The notes beneath the pieces were generated by a model. The model saw only the letters and a program-made list of their open reading frames with translations, was not told the DNA's origin and did no database searches. Below are positions 45,891 through 54,795 of a stretch of DNA of 64,000 nucleotides, in pieces. This DNA is from Virgibacillus aidingensis (lineage in GTDB: Bacteria; Bacillota; Bacilli; Bacillales; Amphibacillaceae). The DNA lies in NCBI RefSeq assembly GCF_010994035.1, contig NZ_WIXN01000008.1:1-64000 (forward strand), written 5' to 3'. The first letter of the stretch is position 1. Every line of letters begins with the position of its first letter. Made by a program: the position numbers and the translations under genes.

Positions 45891-47027
45891 TTACTCCAGA
45901 GCCTGTTTTAAATCATCAATTAAATCTTCCGCATCTTCAATTCCTGCAGAAATGCGGATAAGCCCGTCGGTAATCCCGAGTTCATTCCTTCTGCCAGCAG
46001 GAATGGATGCATGGGTCATTTTTGCCGGAACGGAAATTAAACTCTCCACTGCACCAAGACTTTCAGCCAATATAAAATAGTTTACACGCTCAAGTAATTT
46101 ATCAGCCATTTCCCCGCTGCCAACATCAAAGGAAATCATTCCGCCGAATCCTCCTGCCTGCTTTTTGGCAGTCTCGTGACCCGGGTGATCTTCAAGGCCC
46201 GGATAATAGACTTTAGACACCTGCGGATGTTTTGTCAAAAACTGTACTAGCTTCTTTGCATTTTCTTCAATAGCTTCCATTCTTAATGCCAGTGTTTTAA
46301 TTCCCCGCATTAACAGCCAGGAATCCTGTGGACCGAGTACTGCTCCTGCCGAGTTTTGGATAAAATGAAGCTTTTCTGCCAGTTCTGCTGTATTTACCAC
46401 AACTAAACCGGATACTACATCACTGTGTCCGCCAATATATTTTGTGGCACTATGCAAAACGATATCGGCACCAAAATCCAGCGGCTTTTGCCAGTACGGT
46501 GTGGCAAATGTATTATCCACGATAAGAAGCAAATCATGTCTATCCGCAATTTCCTTCATTTTCTTCAGATCCGTAATTTTTAAAAGTGGGTTTGTCGGTG
46601 TTTCTATAAATAAAGCCTTCGTGTTATCCTGAATTGCTGCTTCCACTTTTGCCGGATCACTTGTATCAGCAAAGGTATGACCCAAATTAAATCTGTTCAG
46701 CACATTCGCCACCAAGCGATAGCTCCCGCCGTATACATCATCTGTCATGACAATATGATCGCCTGTTTCAAACAGCATCATTACAGAAGTTATCGCAGCC
46801 ATACCAGAACCAAAGGCAAAGCCTGCCTCACCATTTTCCAAATCCCGGATGACCGTTTCCAGTGCATGTCTGGTTGGATTTCCTGTTCTTGAATACTCGT
46901 AACCATCTCTCAGATTGCCTACCCCATCCTGTTTATACGTACTTACTTGGTAAATCGGAACGGAAACGGCTCCTGTCCGGTCATCACCGGTAATCCCGCC
47001 GTGAATCATCTTTGTTTTATCCCGCAT
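45891..47027 (-). CDS. mccB: Cystathionine gamma-lyase/homocysteine gamma-lyase MccB
   Basis: PLP-dependent Cys/Met metabolism enzyme, 378 aa. The PLP Lys is in LHSATKYIGGHSDVVSG and the phosphate loop in FGSGMAAI. YEYSRTGNPTRHALE is the family N-terminal signature. In the operon with mccA it would cleave cystathionine to cysteine, completing conversion of homocysteine to cysteine. It starts 13 bases after mccA. A metB/metC alternative exists, but the operon context favours mccB. Confidence 0.9.
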   Translation of the reverse strand: MRDKTKMIHGGITGDDRTGAVSVPIYQVSTYKQDGVGNLRDGYEYSRTGNPTRHALETVIRDLENGEAGFAFGSGMAAITSVMMLFETGDHIVMTDDVYGGSYRLVANVLNRFNLGHTFADTSDPAKVEAAIQDNTKALFIETPTNPLLKITDLKKMKEIADRHDLLLIVDNTFATPYWQKPLDFGADIVLHSATKYIGGHSDVVSGLVVVNTAELAEKLHFIQNSAGAVLGPQDSWLLMRGIKTLALRMEAIEENAKKLVQFLTKHPQVSKVYYPGLEDHPGHETAKKQAGGFGGMISFDVGSGEMADKLLERVNYFILAESLGAVESLISVPAKMTHASIPAGRRNELGITDGLIRISAGIEDAEDLIDDLKQALE

Positions 47028-47040
47028 TTGTTCTTCCCCC

Positions 47041-47961
47041 TCACTCCGCTGTATAAATATTTTTGCTTAAATAACGATCACTGCCATCCGGAAACACTGT
47101 AACAATATTTGTCCCCGGCCGGGCAGTTTTTGCTTCTTCCAATGCCGCAAACATGGCAGACCCCGAAGAGCTTCCCACCAACAATCCTTCTTGTTTTGCC
47201 AGTTCTTCCACAAGCCTGAACGCATCCTCATCACTGACTGTATAAATTTCATCCATATGATCCGGTTCTATATATTCCGGCAAAAATTCCATGCCAATGC
47301 CTTCTGTGCGGTGTGGCCCCGGTTTGCCCCCGGCAATAATCGATCCCTCCGGTTCAACAATGACCGTTTTTACACTCGGGTTTTTTTCTTTAAAATATTT
47401 CGCACTTCCCGTAAATGTCCCGCCGGAACCTGCTCCGGCAACAAATATATCTACCTTTCCATTCAAATCATTCCAGATCTCCGGTGCAAGCGTACGATAG
47501 TAAGTATCTGGATTTGCATGATTATGGAATTGCTGCGGCGCATAGCTGCCAGGAATTTCGCTGACAAGCTCTTTTGTCTTTTCAATTGCTCCCACCATTC
47601 CTTCACTTTTAGGGGTATGAACAATTTTTGCGCCCAGCGCTTTCATAATTAATTGTTTTTCCTGACTGAAGTGCTCAGGCACACAAAAAATAACAGAAAG
47701 ATTTTTATCAAGCGCAGCAAGTGCCAATCCAATTCCCGTATTTCCGGCGGTTGGCTCAATAATCGTTCCGCCTTCTTTTAAAACGCCTCTTGCGAAAGCA
47801 TCCTCAATTAATGCTGCACCAAGCCTGTCTTTCACGCTTCCGCCCGGATTAAAAAATTCAAGTTTCGCAAACAGACGCACATCTTCGGGCAGTGGAAATT
47901 TCGTTAGTTCCAGTAAAGGGGTATCTCCAATTAATTCATGGGTTGAATGATATAATGTCAT
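47041..47961 (-). CDS. mccA: O-acetylserine-dependent cystathionine beta-synthase MccA
   Basis: Cysteine-synthase-fold PLP enzyme, 306 aa. The PLP Lys is in NPGGSVKDRLG, EPTAGNTGIGLA binds substrate, and the phosphate cup is AGAGSGGTFTGS. In Bacillus the yrhA/mccA product condenses homocysteine with O-acetylserine to give cystathionine. Here it sits between luxS and mccB, exactly the methionine-to-cysteine route. By sequence alone a plain cysteine synthase would be possible. Confidence 0.9.
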   Translation of the reverse strand: MTLYHSTHELIGDTPLLELTKFPLPEDVRLFAKLEFFNPGGSVKDRLGAALIEDAFARGVLKEGGTIIEPTAGNTGIGLALAALDKNLSVIFCVPEHFSQEKQLIMKALGAKIVHTPKSEGMVGAIEKTKELVSEIPGSYAPQQFHNHANPDTYYRTLAPEIWNDLNGKVDIFVAGAGSGGTFTGSAKYFKEKNPSVKTVIVEPEGSIIAGGKPGPHRTEGIGMEFLPEYIEPDHMDEIYTVSDEDAFRLVEELAKQEGLLVGSSSGSAMFAALEEAKTARPGTNIVTVFPDGSDRYLSKNIYTAE

Positions 47962-47991
47962 ATTTTCTCCTCAATCCGTTTCATGCTGCAA

Positions 47992-48453
47992 TCAAAAAAC
48001 CTCGTGCCATCCTTCTTTTTTGTCCAGCATATCCTGCGCGATCTTTTTTGCGCCCTCCAGGCTGTGGTTTGCAGCCCATCCGCATTGTACTTCATTGCAT
48101 GCCGGTACTTCATCCGCCTCCAGTACATCTTTCAATGTTTTTTCCAGCGCTTCAGTTACATCTTCATAACTGTCATTATTTAATATGGACAGGTAAAATC
48201 CTGTTTGGCAGCCCATAGGGCCAATGTCCAGTACATTGTCCATATGATTCCGGATATTTTCCGCCATTAAGTGTTCGATGGAGTGTAAGCCAGCCATTTC
48301 CATATGCTCTTTATTTGGCTGTTTAAAACGAAGATCGTATTTATACACTTTGTCTCCGCCGGTCCCCTCCGTAACACCAACAAGTCTTACGTATGGTGCT
48401 TTTACTTTTGTATGATCCAAATTAAAGCTTTCTACGTTCATTTTTTCAGCCAT
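47992..48453 (-). CDS. luxS: S-ribosylhomocysteine lyase LuxS
   Basis: LuxS, 153 aa, splits S-ribosylhomocysteine into homocysteine and the AI-2 precursor. Metal ligands are His-x3-His in [15 protein letters not shown] and Cys in [26 protein letters not shown] carries the catalytic Cys. It lies one base after the yrrT stop, with its GGAGAGG ribosome site inside yrrT. In Bacillus subtilis this position in the operon is held by mtnN, and luxS is elsewhere. Confidence 0.96.
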   Translation of the reverse strand: MAEKMNVESFNLDHTKVKAPYVRLVGVTEGTGGDKVYKYDLRFKQPNKEHMEMAGLHSIEHLMAENIRNHMDNVLDIGPMGCQTGFYLSILNNDSYEDVTEALEKTLKDVLEADEVPACNEVQCGWAANHSLEGAKKIAQDMLDKKEGWHEVF

Positions 48454-48454
48454 T

Positions 48455-49114
48455 TTATATCCTCTCCTTATTTTTCGCTGCCACTATTAACCAGGCAAAA
48501 TCATTCATCTGCCTAAATGTTACATCAAAACCATGCAAAGTAAAAATATTACGCAGCAGATCAATGTTTGGGTAGTATTCCCTGTCCAAATCTGCAGCCA
48601 AATCTAAATAGCCTTTTTCTTTCGCTTCTTTAATGACCGCCATTTTGTGGAGATCAGATGTGAACATCGTATCTCCAAAAACAATTTTTCCATTGTCTGT
48701 CAGCTGCTCAGCAAACTGCATAACGGCAATTTCCTTTTCAGAATTGGTTAAGTGATGAAATGCAAATGTACTTACAATGTTATCGACCTTTTCTACTTTT
48801 GGATAATCAATAAAATCCCCTTCGTACAGGGGCAAACCAGGAAGTTTCTCCCCTGCTAACTTCCGCATCGCATCGGAAGGTTCAATGCCGATTACCTCAT
48901 GGCCGGCTTTAAGCAATTTTTCCGTTAAATTACCAGTGCCAACCCCGAATTCGAGAATTATCCCCGGTTTGACCTGTTCCGCCACTGCTTTTAATATACC
49001 TTCATAGTTTTCAAATACTTTTGCATACTGCTCATCCTTGCCCCCAACACTGGCATCATATGTTTCTGCCCACCCATCAAAAATATGAAGAAACTCCCTG
49101 CCCATTTCATTCAA
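48455..49114 (-). CDS. yrrT: YrrT-like SAM-dependent methyltransferase
   Basis: Class I methyltransferase, 219 aa. The SAM site is [17 protein letters not shown] (motif I), IGIEPSDAM follows, and [15 protein letters not shown] is motif IV. It is the first gene of the yrrT-type cysteine operon; its methyl acceptor is not known. The start is at 49114. A 17-bp palindrome lies upstream in the promoter region. Confidence 0.9.
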   Translation of the reverse strand: MNEMGREFLHIFDGWAETYDASVGGKDEQYAKVFENYEGILKAVAEQVKPGIILEFGVGTGNLTEKLLKAGHEVIGIEPSDAMRKLAGEKLPGLPLYEGDFIDYPKVEKVDNIVSTFAFHHLTNSEKEIAVMQFAEQLTDNGKIVFGDTMFTSDLHKMAVIKEAKEKGYLDLAADLDREYYPNIDLLRNIFTLHGFDVTFRQMNDFAWLIVAAKNKERI

Positions 49115-49133
49115 CTCCGCTCGTTTATTTAAA

Positions 49134-49150
49134 CATAGTAAATTACTATG
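49134..49150. promoter_or_regulatory. Palindrome upstream of yrrT, candidate operator
   Basis: CATAGTA-AAT-TACTATG is a perfect 7+7 inverted repeat 20 bases before the yrrT start codon. In Bacillus this operon is repressed by CymR, but the sequence does not obviously match the CymR consensus I recall. Confidence 0.4.
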
Positions 49151-49281
49151 GATAGTATGAATTATATGTATAAGGATACCATATGTTACTGATTATTAAA
49201 AGGGAGCATTTTTGATTGAAAACATTTGTCATAAAGTTTCTCAAGAATATGGTTTCAATGTGTGTTAGCAATGTGTACCTA

Positions 49282-49324
49282 TAAAAAATCCCGAAAATCA
49301 GACGCTCCAAATCCAATTTTCGGG
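49282..49324 (-). terminator. Terminator of the GntP permease gene
   Basis: CCCGAAAAT/ATTTTCGGG stem; on the minus strand ATTTTTTAT follows. Confidence 0.75.
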
Positions 49325-49344
49325 GCTGTTAATATGATAATATT

Positions 49345-50628
49345 TTAATAAATTCCCAATGAAGCAAGAATAATAGCTGCAATTACTGCAACAACCGGAA
49401 TTAATACTGAAACAACAAATATATCCTTATAACTTTCTTTATGTGACAATCCTGTGATTGTGAGCAATGTTAGAACCGCTCCATTATGCGGAAGGGAATC
49501 CAGCCCCCCGGAAGCCAGGGATGCCACTCTGTGAAATGCTTCCGGGCTGATGCCTGTTTCCAATGCAAGCTCATAATATTGTGACCCTAAAGCTTCTAAA
49601 GCAATCCCCATACCGCCTGAAGCTGACCCCGTCGATCCAGCCAAAATATTAACTGCTACTGCTTCTGATATGAGAGGATTGCCTCTCACTCCCAGCAGCA
49701 AATCAGTAAGCTGTGCAAAGCCTGGAACTTCTCTTACAACGGTTCCAAAACCAACTGCAGCACTTGTATTAATAATGGCTGTTATAGAGCCGACTGCACC
49801 GCTATTAAGTGATTTAGGAAAACCTTTAAATTTATGCAAATTAAGCACCATAATCAGTAAGATGCCTGCAATTAATGCGACAACAATGTCCCATCCAAGC
49901 AAATTTAATGTAGCAAGAACAGTGATAAGGGGCAGCAGCGAAAGGATGACATGCGGCATTTGCCCGCCTTCATCCATAGTCTTCTTATCTTTTGGTTCTT
50001 CAAATACTTCCCCGCTTGCAGATAATTTCTTTTGCCTCCAGAGTAAATAGAAATAACCGCCTGCCCCCATAATGATAGCAGCTGTGATCCCCATAACTGG
50101 AGCTGCCGTTGGGGTGGTTTCAAAATATGGCATCGGTATCAAATTTTGAATTTGCGGTGTTCCGGGAATGGCTGTCATCGTAAAAGTAAATGCCCCCAGT
50201 GCAACGGTAGCCGGCATAATTTTTCTGCTTATATTCGCTTCACGGAACATGGACAAGGCAAGCGGATAAACAGCAAAGACAACGACAAACAGGCTAATTC
50301 CACCATATGTCAGCACAGCACAGGATAGCAAAACACCAAGTATGGCCCTTTTTTTGCCCATTAATTTTGAGAGTGAGATTGCAATGGATTTTGCCATTCC
50401 GGAATCATCCATTAACTTTCCAAATATTGCACTTAGCATAAACACAGGAAACCATTGCTGTGCAAAACCGACAAACCCGCTCATATAGGTCCCCGTGTAT
50501 GCTTCAAGTAAATCTAATCCACCGGTTAAAGCCACGATTCCAGCAGCAATCGGTGCAACCCAAATAATTGACCAGCCGAGATAGGCAAGAACCATTAAAA
50601 CAATAAGTCCAAGAATAATACCAAACAT
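49345..50628 (-). CDS. GntP-family permease, probably for 3-hydroxybutyrate
   Basis: A 427-aa membrane protein with about 12 helices of the GntP gluconate:H+ symporter family: GFAQQWFPVFMLSAIFGKLM, GGISLFVVVFAVYPLAL, AIPGTPQIQNLIPMPYF and GSTGSASGGMGIALEALG. It follows a 3-hydroxybutyrate dehydrogenase gene on the same strand 148 bases upstream, so uptake of D-3-hydroxybutyrate (or a similar short hydroxy acid) is the likely role. Gluconate is the alternative. Confidence 0.82.
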   Translation of the reverse strand: MFGIILGLIVLMVLAYLGWSIIWVAPIAAGIVALTGGLDLLEAYTGTYMSGFVGFAQQWFPVFMLSAIFGKLMDDSGMAKSIAISLSKLMGKKRAILGVLLSCAVLTYGGISLFVVVFAVYPLALSMFREANISRKIMPATVALGAFTFTMTAIPGTPQIQNLIPMPYFETTPTAAPVMGITAAIIMGAGGYFYLLWRQKKLSASGEVFEEPKDKKTMDEGGQMPHVILSLLPLITVLATLNLLGWDIVVALIAGILLIMVLNLHKFKGFPKSLNSGAVGSITAIINTSAAVGFGTVVREVPGFAQLTDLLLGVRGNPLISEAVAVNILAGSTGSASGGMGIALEALGSQYYELALETGISPEAFHRVASLASGGLDSLPHNGAVLTLLTITGLSHKESYKDIFVVSVLIPVVAVIAAIILASLGIY

Positions 50629-50776
50629 AAAAACCCCTCCTTTATAAAATCAAGAGCCAAACTTTCTCCACTGCCACCTTCACCCGTTAACTTCCACCCC
50701 TAAGCTAAGAAGAAATTCTGATTTACCGCCAATTTTCAATCTGCTGCTTACCTTACCTTCCTTCCCATTCAAATCC

Positions 50777-51553
50777 TTACTGTGCCGTATAACCTCCATC
50801 AATTACAACAGCTTGACCAGTTATTCCTTTTGCCTTATTACTTGCCAGAAATAATGTATAATCCGCAATTTCCTGGACATCCAATAAGCGTTTTTGCGGT
50901 ACTAGCGGATATAACACTTCATCAAGCACCGATTCTAATGGAACGTTCCTCGTTTTTGCCAAATCTGCAAATTGACCACGCACAAGTGGCGTATCCACAT
51001 ATCCCGGGCATATCGCATTAACCGTAATCCCATGATCTGCCCCTTCTAAAGCTGCTACCTTTGTTAAACCAATGACTCCATGCTTGGCACTGTTGTAGGC
51101 TGCTTTACCAGCAAAGCCGATTAAACCATTGATGGAAGCCATATTTAAAATTCGGCCAAACCCTTGTTTTTTCATAATAGGAAAAGCATGTTTTGTTGCC
51201 ATGAAGGGAGCGACGAGCATTACTTTTGTAATAAATTCAAATTTCTCTGTTGGAAAATCCTCAATATTATCGACATGCTGTAAACCTGCATTATTAACCA
51301 AAACATCCAGCCTGCCGTATTTCTCAACTGTAGCATCGATTGCCTGCTGCAATTCTTGTTCGTTTGTCACATCACATTTAAGACCAATGCAGCTATAGCC
51401 CTCTTCCTGTAACTTCTTTGTCACTTTAATTACCTTTGCTTCATTTACATCGGAAAAGGCAACTTTTGCACCGTTTTCCAAAAAAGAAAATCCAATTTCA
51501 TACCCAATACCACCCGCTGCACCTGTAATAAAAACGACCTTTTCTTTTACCAA
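50777..51553 (-). CDS. bdhA: D-3-hydroxybutyrate dehydrogenase
   Basis: SDR enzyme, 258 aa, oxidising 3-hydroxybutyrate to acetoacetate with NAD. TGAAGGIGYEIG is the cofactor site and NNAGLQHV the structural motif. The catalytic triad is Ser in NMASINGLIGF and Tyr/Lys in AAYNSAKHG. NAICPGYVDTPLV and the QHVDNIEDFP stretch are typical of the 3-hydroxybutyrate type. The TTG at 51553, 8 bases after AAGGAGG, is preferred over the ATG codons inside that site. Transcription starts from a sigma-54 promoter about 130 bases upstream. Confidence 0.9.
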   Translation of the reverse strand: MVKEKVVFITGAAGGIGYEIGFSFLENGAKVAFSDVNEAKVIKVTKKLQEEGYSCIGLKCDVTNEQELQQAIDATVEKYGRLDVLVNNAGLQHVDNIEDFPTEKFEFITKVMLVAPFMATKHAFPIMKKQGFGRILNMASINGLIGFAGKAAYNSAKHGVIGLTKVAALEGADHGITVNAICPGYVDTPLVRGQFADLAKTRNVPLESVLDEVLYPLVPQKRLLDVQEIADYTLFLASNKAKGITGQAVVIDGGYTAQ

Positions 51554-51684
51554 TTTTGTGTCCTCCTTCATCAATGGATTTCAATTTAAAATTTTTTACC
51601 CACCATCTCTTCAACTGCAGAACTATCAAGAAATAGGTAAATATGAGCTTCGACGACCTGGCTCCCTTCTGCCAACTACATACA

Positions 51685-51701
51685 AGCAAAAAACATGCCA
51701 A
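51685..51701 (-). promoter_or_regulatory. Sigma-54 (-24/-12) promoter of bdhA-gntP
   Basis: On the minus strand TTGGCATGTTTTTTGCT has GG and GC separated by exactly ten bases and matches the YTGGCAC-N5-TTGC consensus well. It is in the right orientation for bdhA, and a sigma-54 activator gene is directly upstream. Confidence 0.85.
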
Positions 51702-51747
51702 CTATTCAAAATTGGCAAATCCCAAATCTGCAATCCCATTATGAAAA

Positions 51748-51785
51748 ATAAAAAACCTGCTTTCCAGTTTTATGGAAAGCAGGTT
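51748..51785 (-). terminator. Terminator of the sigma-54 activator gene
   Basis: AACCTGCTTTCC/GGAAAGCAGGTT stem with ATAAAACT loop; TTTTTATTTTT follows on the minus strand. It insulates bdhA from read-through. Confidence 0.8.
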
Positions 51786-51792
51786 AAATACT

Positions 51793-51869
51793 TAATCACC
51801 CAAATTGTAACCCCTTTCAATTTGGGGTGATTGGTAAATTTCCGGATTCATGGAATACATTCCGGAAAT
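51793..51869. promoter_or_regulatory. Two inverted repeats, candidate enhancer sites
   Basis: AATCACCCAAATTG (51794-51807) faces CAATTTGGGGTGATT (51818-51832), and ATTTCCGGA (51838-51846) faces TCCGGAAAT (51861-51869), with GGAATACATTCC overlapping the second. They lie about 120-195 bases upstream of the -24/-12 promoter, the usual distance for a bacterial enhancer-binding protein. Confidence 0.5.
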
Positions 51870-51876
51870 CTGGAAT

Positions 51877-53241
51877 TTATAGTCCATACTTTTTTATTTT
51901 TTGATATAGATTGGATTTACCGATTGCTAATTTTTTTGCTGCAAGCTGTTTATCTCCATTCGCTTTTTTCAAAGCATGCAAAATGGCCAGTTTTTCCGTT
52001 TCCCCGATTATTTCCTTTAACGTCCCATTATGCTCTTCTACTAATATATTCGGTTGTATATGATCCGGGAGGTCCACCATTTGTATAATTTCCGAGTTGG
52101 TCAAATGGACCGCCGACTCAATAACATTCTCCAGTTCTCTAATATTACCCGGCCATGGATAATACATAAAATAATTCAATACTTCCTTATCAAAATCAAG
52201 CACACGTTTTCCGGTGCGATTGGTTACCTTTTGCAGTATATACTTTGCCAATAGACGGATATCTTCTGGTATTTCTTTTAAGGAAGGAGTTTTTAACTGT
52301 ATAACATTAATCCGATAAAATAGGTCTTCTCTGAAGCGCTGCTCATCAATTAACTTTTCTAATGGCTGATTCGTCGCAGCAATAATCCTGACATCCACTT
52401 TCTGTGGATTTACTGCACCAATTGCCTCGATTTCACCTTCTTGCAATGCTCTAAGAATTTTCACCTGAGCACTTAAAGGCATATCACCAATTTCATCCAG
52501 GAAAAGGGTACCGCCATCTGCGAGCTGAAATTTACCTGGTTTTCCTCCCTTTTTTGCACCCGAAAAGGCTCCTTCTTTATAGCCAAATAACTCAGATTCA
52601 AGTAAGTGCTCCGGAATTGATGCACAATTAATGGAAACAAAAGGTTTGGCACTGCGTTCACTTAAATGGTGAATACTATGGGCAACAAGTTCTTTCCCTG
52701 TTCCGCTTTCCCCTCTAATTAATACAGAGGCATCACTGGAGGCAATTCTTTTTATTTTTGATCTAAGTTCTATCACCTGCGGGGAATTACCAATAATATC
52801 ATGAAGTGAATATGTCGTACCATAACGCTCGTCCAGTTTTTTTCGGTAATCATCAAGTTGTAATAATAACTCTTTGATATGACTGTTCAGATTCATCCAT
52901 TCTTTCGTATCCCGGAAAAGCACGATACCAACAGCTCCGACTACTTTTCCATTTGCTTTCACTGCTACCCGGTTTGCGATCATATGATTGCCGCGAATGT
53001 ATTGAAGATCAGCAATTTCATCCTTCCCCGTTTTACATACGATATGCATTCGCGTATTTTCAATTACATCTGTCACATGTTTGCCAATCGCGTTTTCTCG
53101 TTCTACTTCAAGAAAACGGCAATAATGATCATTTAAATAGATTACGTGACCCCGATCATCGACAATAACTAGGCAGTAGTAAAGCTTTTCTAAAACGGTT
53201 TCCAGGATTTCACTGCGATACGGACTTATTAAGACATCCAT
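51877..53241 (-). CDS. Sigma-54-dependent PAS-domain transcriptional activator
   Basis: A 454-aa enhancer-binding protein. The N-terminal PAS domain spans residues about 10-110 (LEKLYYCLVIVDDRGHVIYL). The AAA+ domain spans about 145-385 with Walker A GESGTGKELVAHSIH and the sigma-54 contact loop as GAFSGA, a conservative variant of GAFTGA; Walker B is GGTLFLDEIGDMP. The C-terminal Fis-type HTH is KQLAAKKLAIGKSNLYQKIK. It probably senses a metabolite through PAS and activates bdhA-gntP. It follows the RocR/BdhR style. Confidence 0.92.
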   Translation of the reverse strand: MDVLISPYRSEILETVLEKLYYCLVIVDDRGHVIYLNDHYCRFLEVERENAIGKHVTDVIENTRMHIVCKTGKDEIADLQYIRGNHMIANRVAVKANGKVVGAVGIVLFRDTKEWMNLNSHIKELLLQLDDYRKKLDERYGTTYSLHDIIGNSPQVIELRSKIKRIASSDASVLIRGESGTGKELVAHSIHHLSERSAKPFVSINCASIPEHLLESELFGYKEGAFSGAKKGGKPGKFQLADGGTLFLDEIGDMPLSAQVKILRALQEGEIEAIGAVNPQKVDVRIIAATNQPLEKLIDEQRFREDLFYRINVIQLKTPSLKEIPEDIRLLAKYILQKVTNRTGKRVLDFDKEVLNYFMYYPWPGNIRELENVIESAVHLTNSEIIQMVDLPDHIQPNILVEEHNGTLKEIIGETEKLAILHALKKANGDKQLAAKKLAIGKSNLYQKIKKYGL

Positions 53242-53514
53242 TGTCCCACTTCCTTCGAGATTTTATAAAAGTCTAATCACAGTATACCAACAAAGATAAT
53301 TAAATGGCAATATTCTGAATACAATTTTCATAACTATTTTAAATAGGGAATATAAGTAAGTTTTGGAATCCTCATTTTTCTACAAGCCTCGGCAAAAGAA
53401 ATCTGAACCTCCAAAAAACCGCTCCGGAAACATATCCGTTTTACTACCATACAAGTCCAAACTTCTGTTGGGGGTTGCCGCGGTCACATCTCATCGATGT
53501 TGTACTCTCTCCCA
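53242..53514. other. Intergenic stretch between the activator and the YhcN-type gene
   Basis: I see no gene or clear regulatory element here. Confidence 0.4.
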
Positions 53515-53552
53515 GCCAAAAAAAGAGTGCTCTCCATTTATGGAAAGCACTC
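53515..53552 (-). terminator. Terminator of the YhcN-type lipoprotein gene
   Basis: GAGTGCT-TCCA/TGGA-AGCACTC stem; eight T follow on the minus strand. Confidence 0.8.
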
Positions 53553-53570
53553 ACTATCTGCTGTTAGTTT

Positions 53571-54260
53571 TTATCTATTTTGCGGGAACAATCGTTCAAT
53601 AGCATTTCCTATTTGATCAAAGAAGCCTTCTACCGGCTCTCCGCGATCCATATCATCTGCATAGTTATTCGTTAAATCAAAAAAGTCAGGGTTAGTTGAA
53701 ACATACACATTTTCAATATCATTATCAACAGACTGTACAATTTCGGATATTTCATTCTTTACATCATCAGATAACTGATCGTCAAAACGGTCATTATCTG
53801 TTCCATCAGGTGTATTGCGTCTCAGGTTTTCTGTTTCAACTTCATTGTCCTGGCCATTTCCGTCAGCTGTATTCCCCTGTCCACCGCGGTCATTTCGTTG
53901 TGATCGCTCAGTGTCAAGTCCGGCAGCAACATAAGCATTATTTTCTGTGGTAAGCACATAAGCCCGGTCAATTTCATCCACCTGCTCAGTTATTTTGTCT
54001 GCTGCTTCATCAGCAATCTCATAACGATTGTTATTATCGTTGCCGCGGGCGTTATCATCACGTTCCTGCTCACGTTCAGAATTTCTCATCATCCCAAAAT
54101 CCCGGTCGTCATTCATTCCGCGATTAGTATCGTTAAAACGGGTTGGCTCTACGTTGTTGTTATCCTGCATTGCACCATCTTCATTATTATTGTTATCCGT
54201 CCCGCACCCTGCAAGCGCAATAATAAGCACAGTTAGCACACTAAAAAATTTCCATTTCAT
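53571..54260 (-). CDS. YhcN/YlaJ-family sporulation lipoprotein
   Basis: A 229-aa lipoprotein. Its signal peptide ends in LAGC with Cys19, followed by a long Asn/Asp/Arg-rich linker (residues 20-80). The YhcN/YlaJ domain then has EIADEAADKITEQVDEIDRA, the turn VLTTENNAYVAAGLD, and a second half SDDVKNEISEIVQSVDNDIE. These proteins are found in the inner spore membrane. A second low-complexity insert near residues 118-150 makes it longer than its relatives. Confidence 0.85.
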   Translation of the reverse strand: MKWKFFSVLTVLIIALAGCGTDNNNNEDGAMQDNNNVEPTRFNDTNRGMNDDRDFGMMRNSEREQERDDNARGNDNNNRYEIADEAADKITEQVDEIDRAYVLTTENNAYVAAGLDTERSQRNDRGGQGNTADGNGQDNEVETENLRRNTPDGTDNDRFDDQLSDDVKNEISEIVQSVDNDIENVYVSTNPDFFDLTNNYADDMDRGEPVEGFFDQIGNAIERLFPQNR

Positions 54261-54424
54261 AATATTATCCTCCTTACGATTTTGGTTTTAGTATGCAGCT
54301 GTGATTTCAAATTATTCTCAGCAGGATCAACCTTTTTATGGTAATAACACCATATTTGTTTCAGACAATATATATAAGTTAGGGAGACAATAGGTAATGA
54401 CCCTTATTTTTAAGGAGGGGAAAT

Positions 54425-54664
54425 ATGGATATACCTGATTACGACAAGGCACTGTATTACACACTTTGGGGCCAATGGGATGATTTACTCGTCTTGATGG
54501 TGCGCACGAATGACGATTTGCTTTCAAAAAAAATACAGTACTTCCTGAATGCTTATCATTACTCACTGGATCAGCGCAAGATCATTGATTCCCATGATAA
54601 CCTTCTTTTTTATTTAGACCACGCCATGAAACAGGAATCAATAAGCATGGCGATGAAGGTATAA
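54425..54664 (+). CDS. yhdB: YhdB-family small protein
   Basis: A 79-aa cytosolic protein. DYDKALYYTLWGQWDDLLVL followed by MVRTNDDLLSKKIQYFLNAY matches the YhdB family of Bacillaceae, from memory. AAGGAGGGG precedes the ATG. Function unknown. Confidence 0.75.
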   Translation: MDIPDYDKALYYTLWGQWDDLLVLMVRTNDDLLSKKIQYFLNAYHYSLDQRKIIDSHDNLLFYLDHAMKQESISMAMKV

Positions 54665-54718
54665 AACACCGACATTCCATTTATAAAACTTGGCTTGTTA
54701 CCAAGCTTTGGGACTTAT

Positions 54719-54751
54719 GCAGACAGGAAAGTTTTATACTTTCCCGTCTGC
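54719..54751. terminator. Stem-loop between convergent yhdB and sigI
   Basis: GCAGAC-GGAAAGT/ACTTTCC-GTCTGC stem of 13 bp with one mismatch and a TTTAT-type loop. No strong T-tract on either side. Confidence 0.5.
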
Positions 54752-54795
54752 CAAAACAGTAAGGATGCCTTTTCCCGATTGTCGGGATTATCGAT

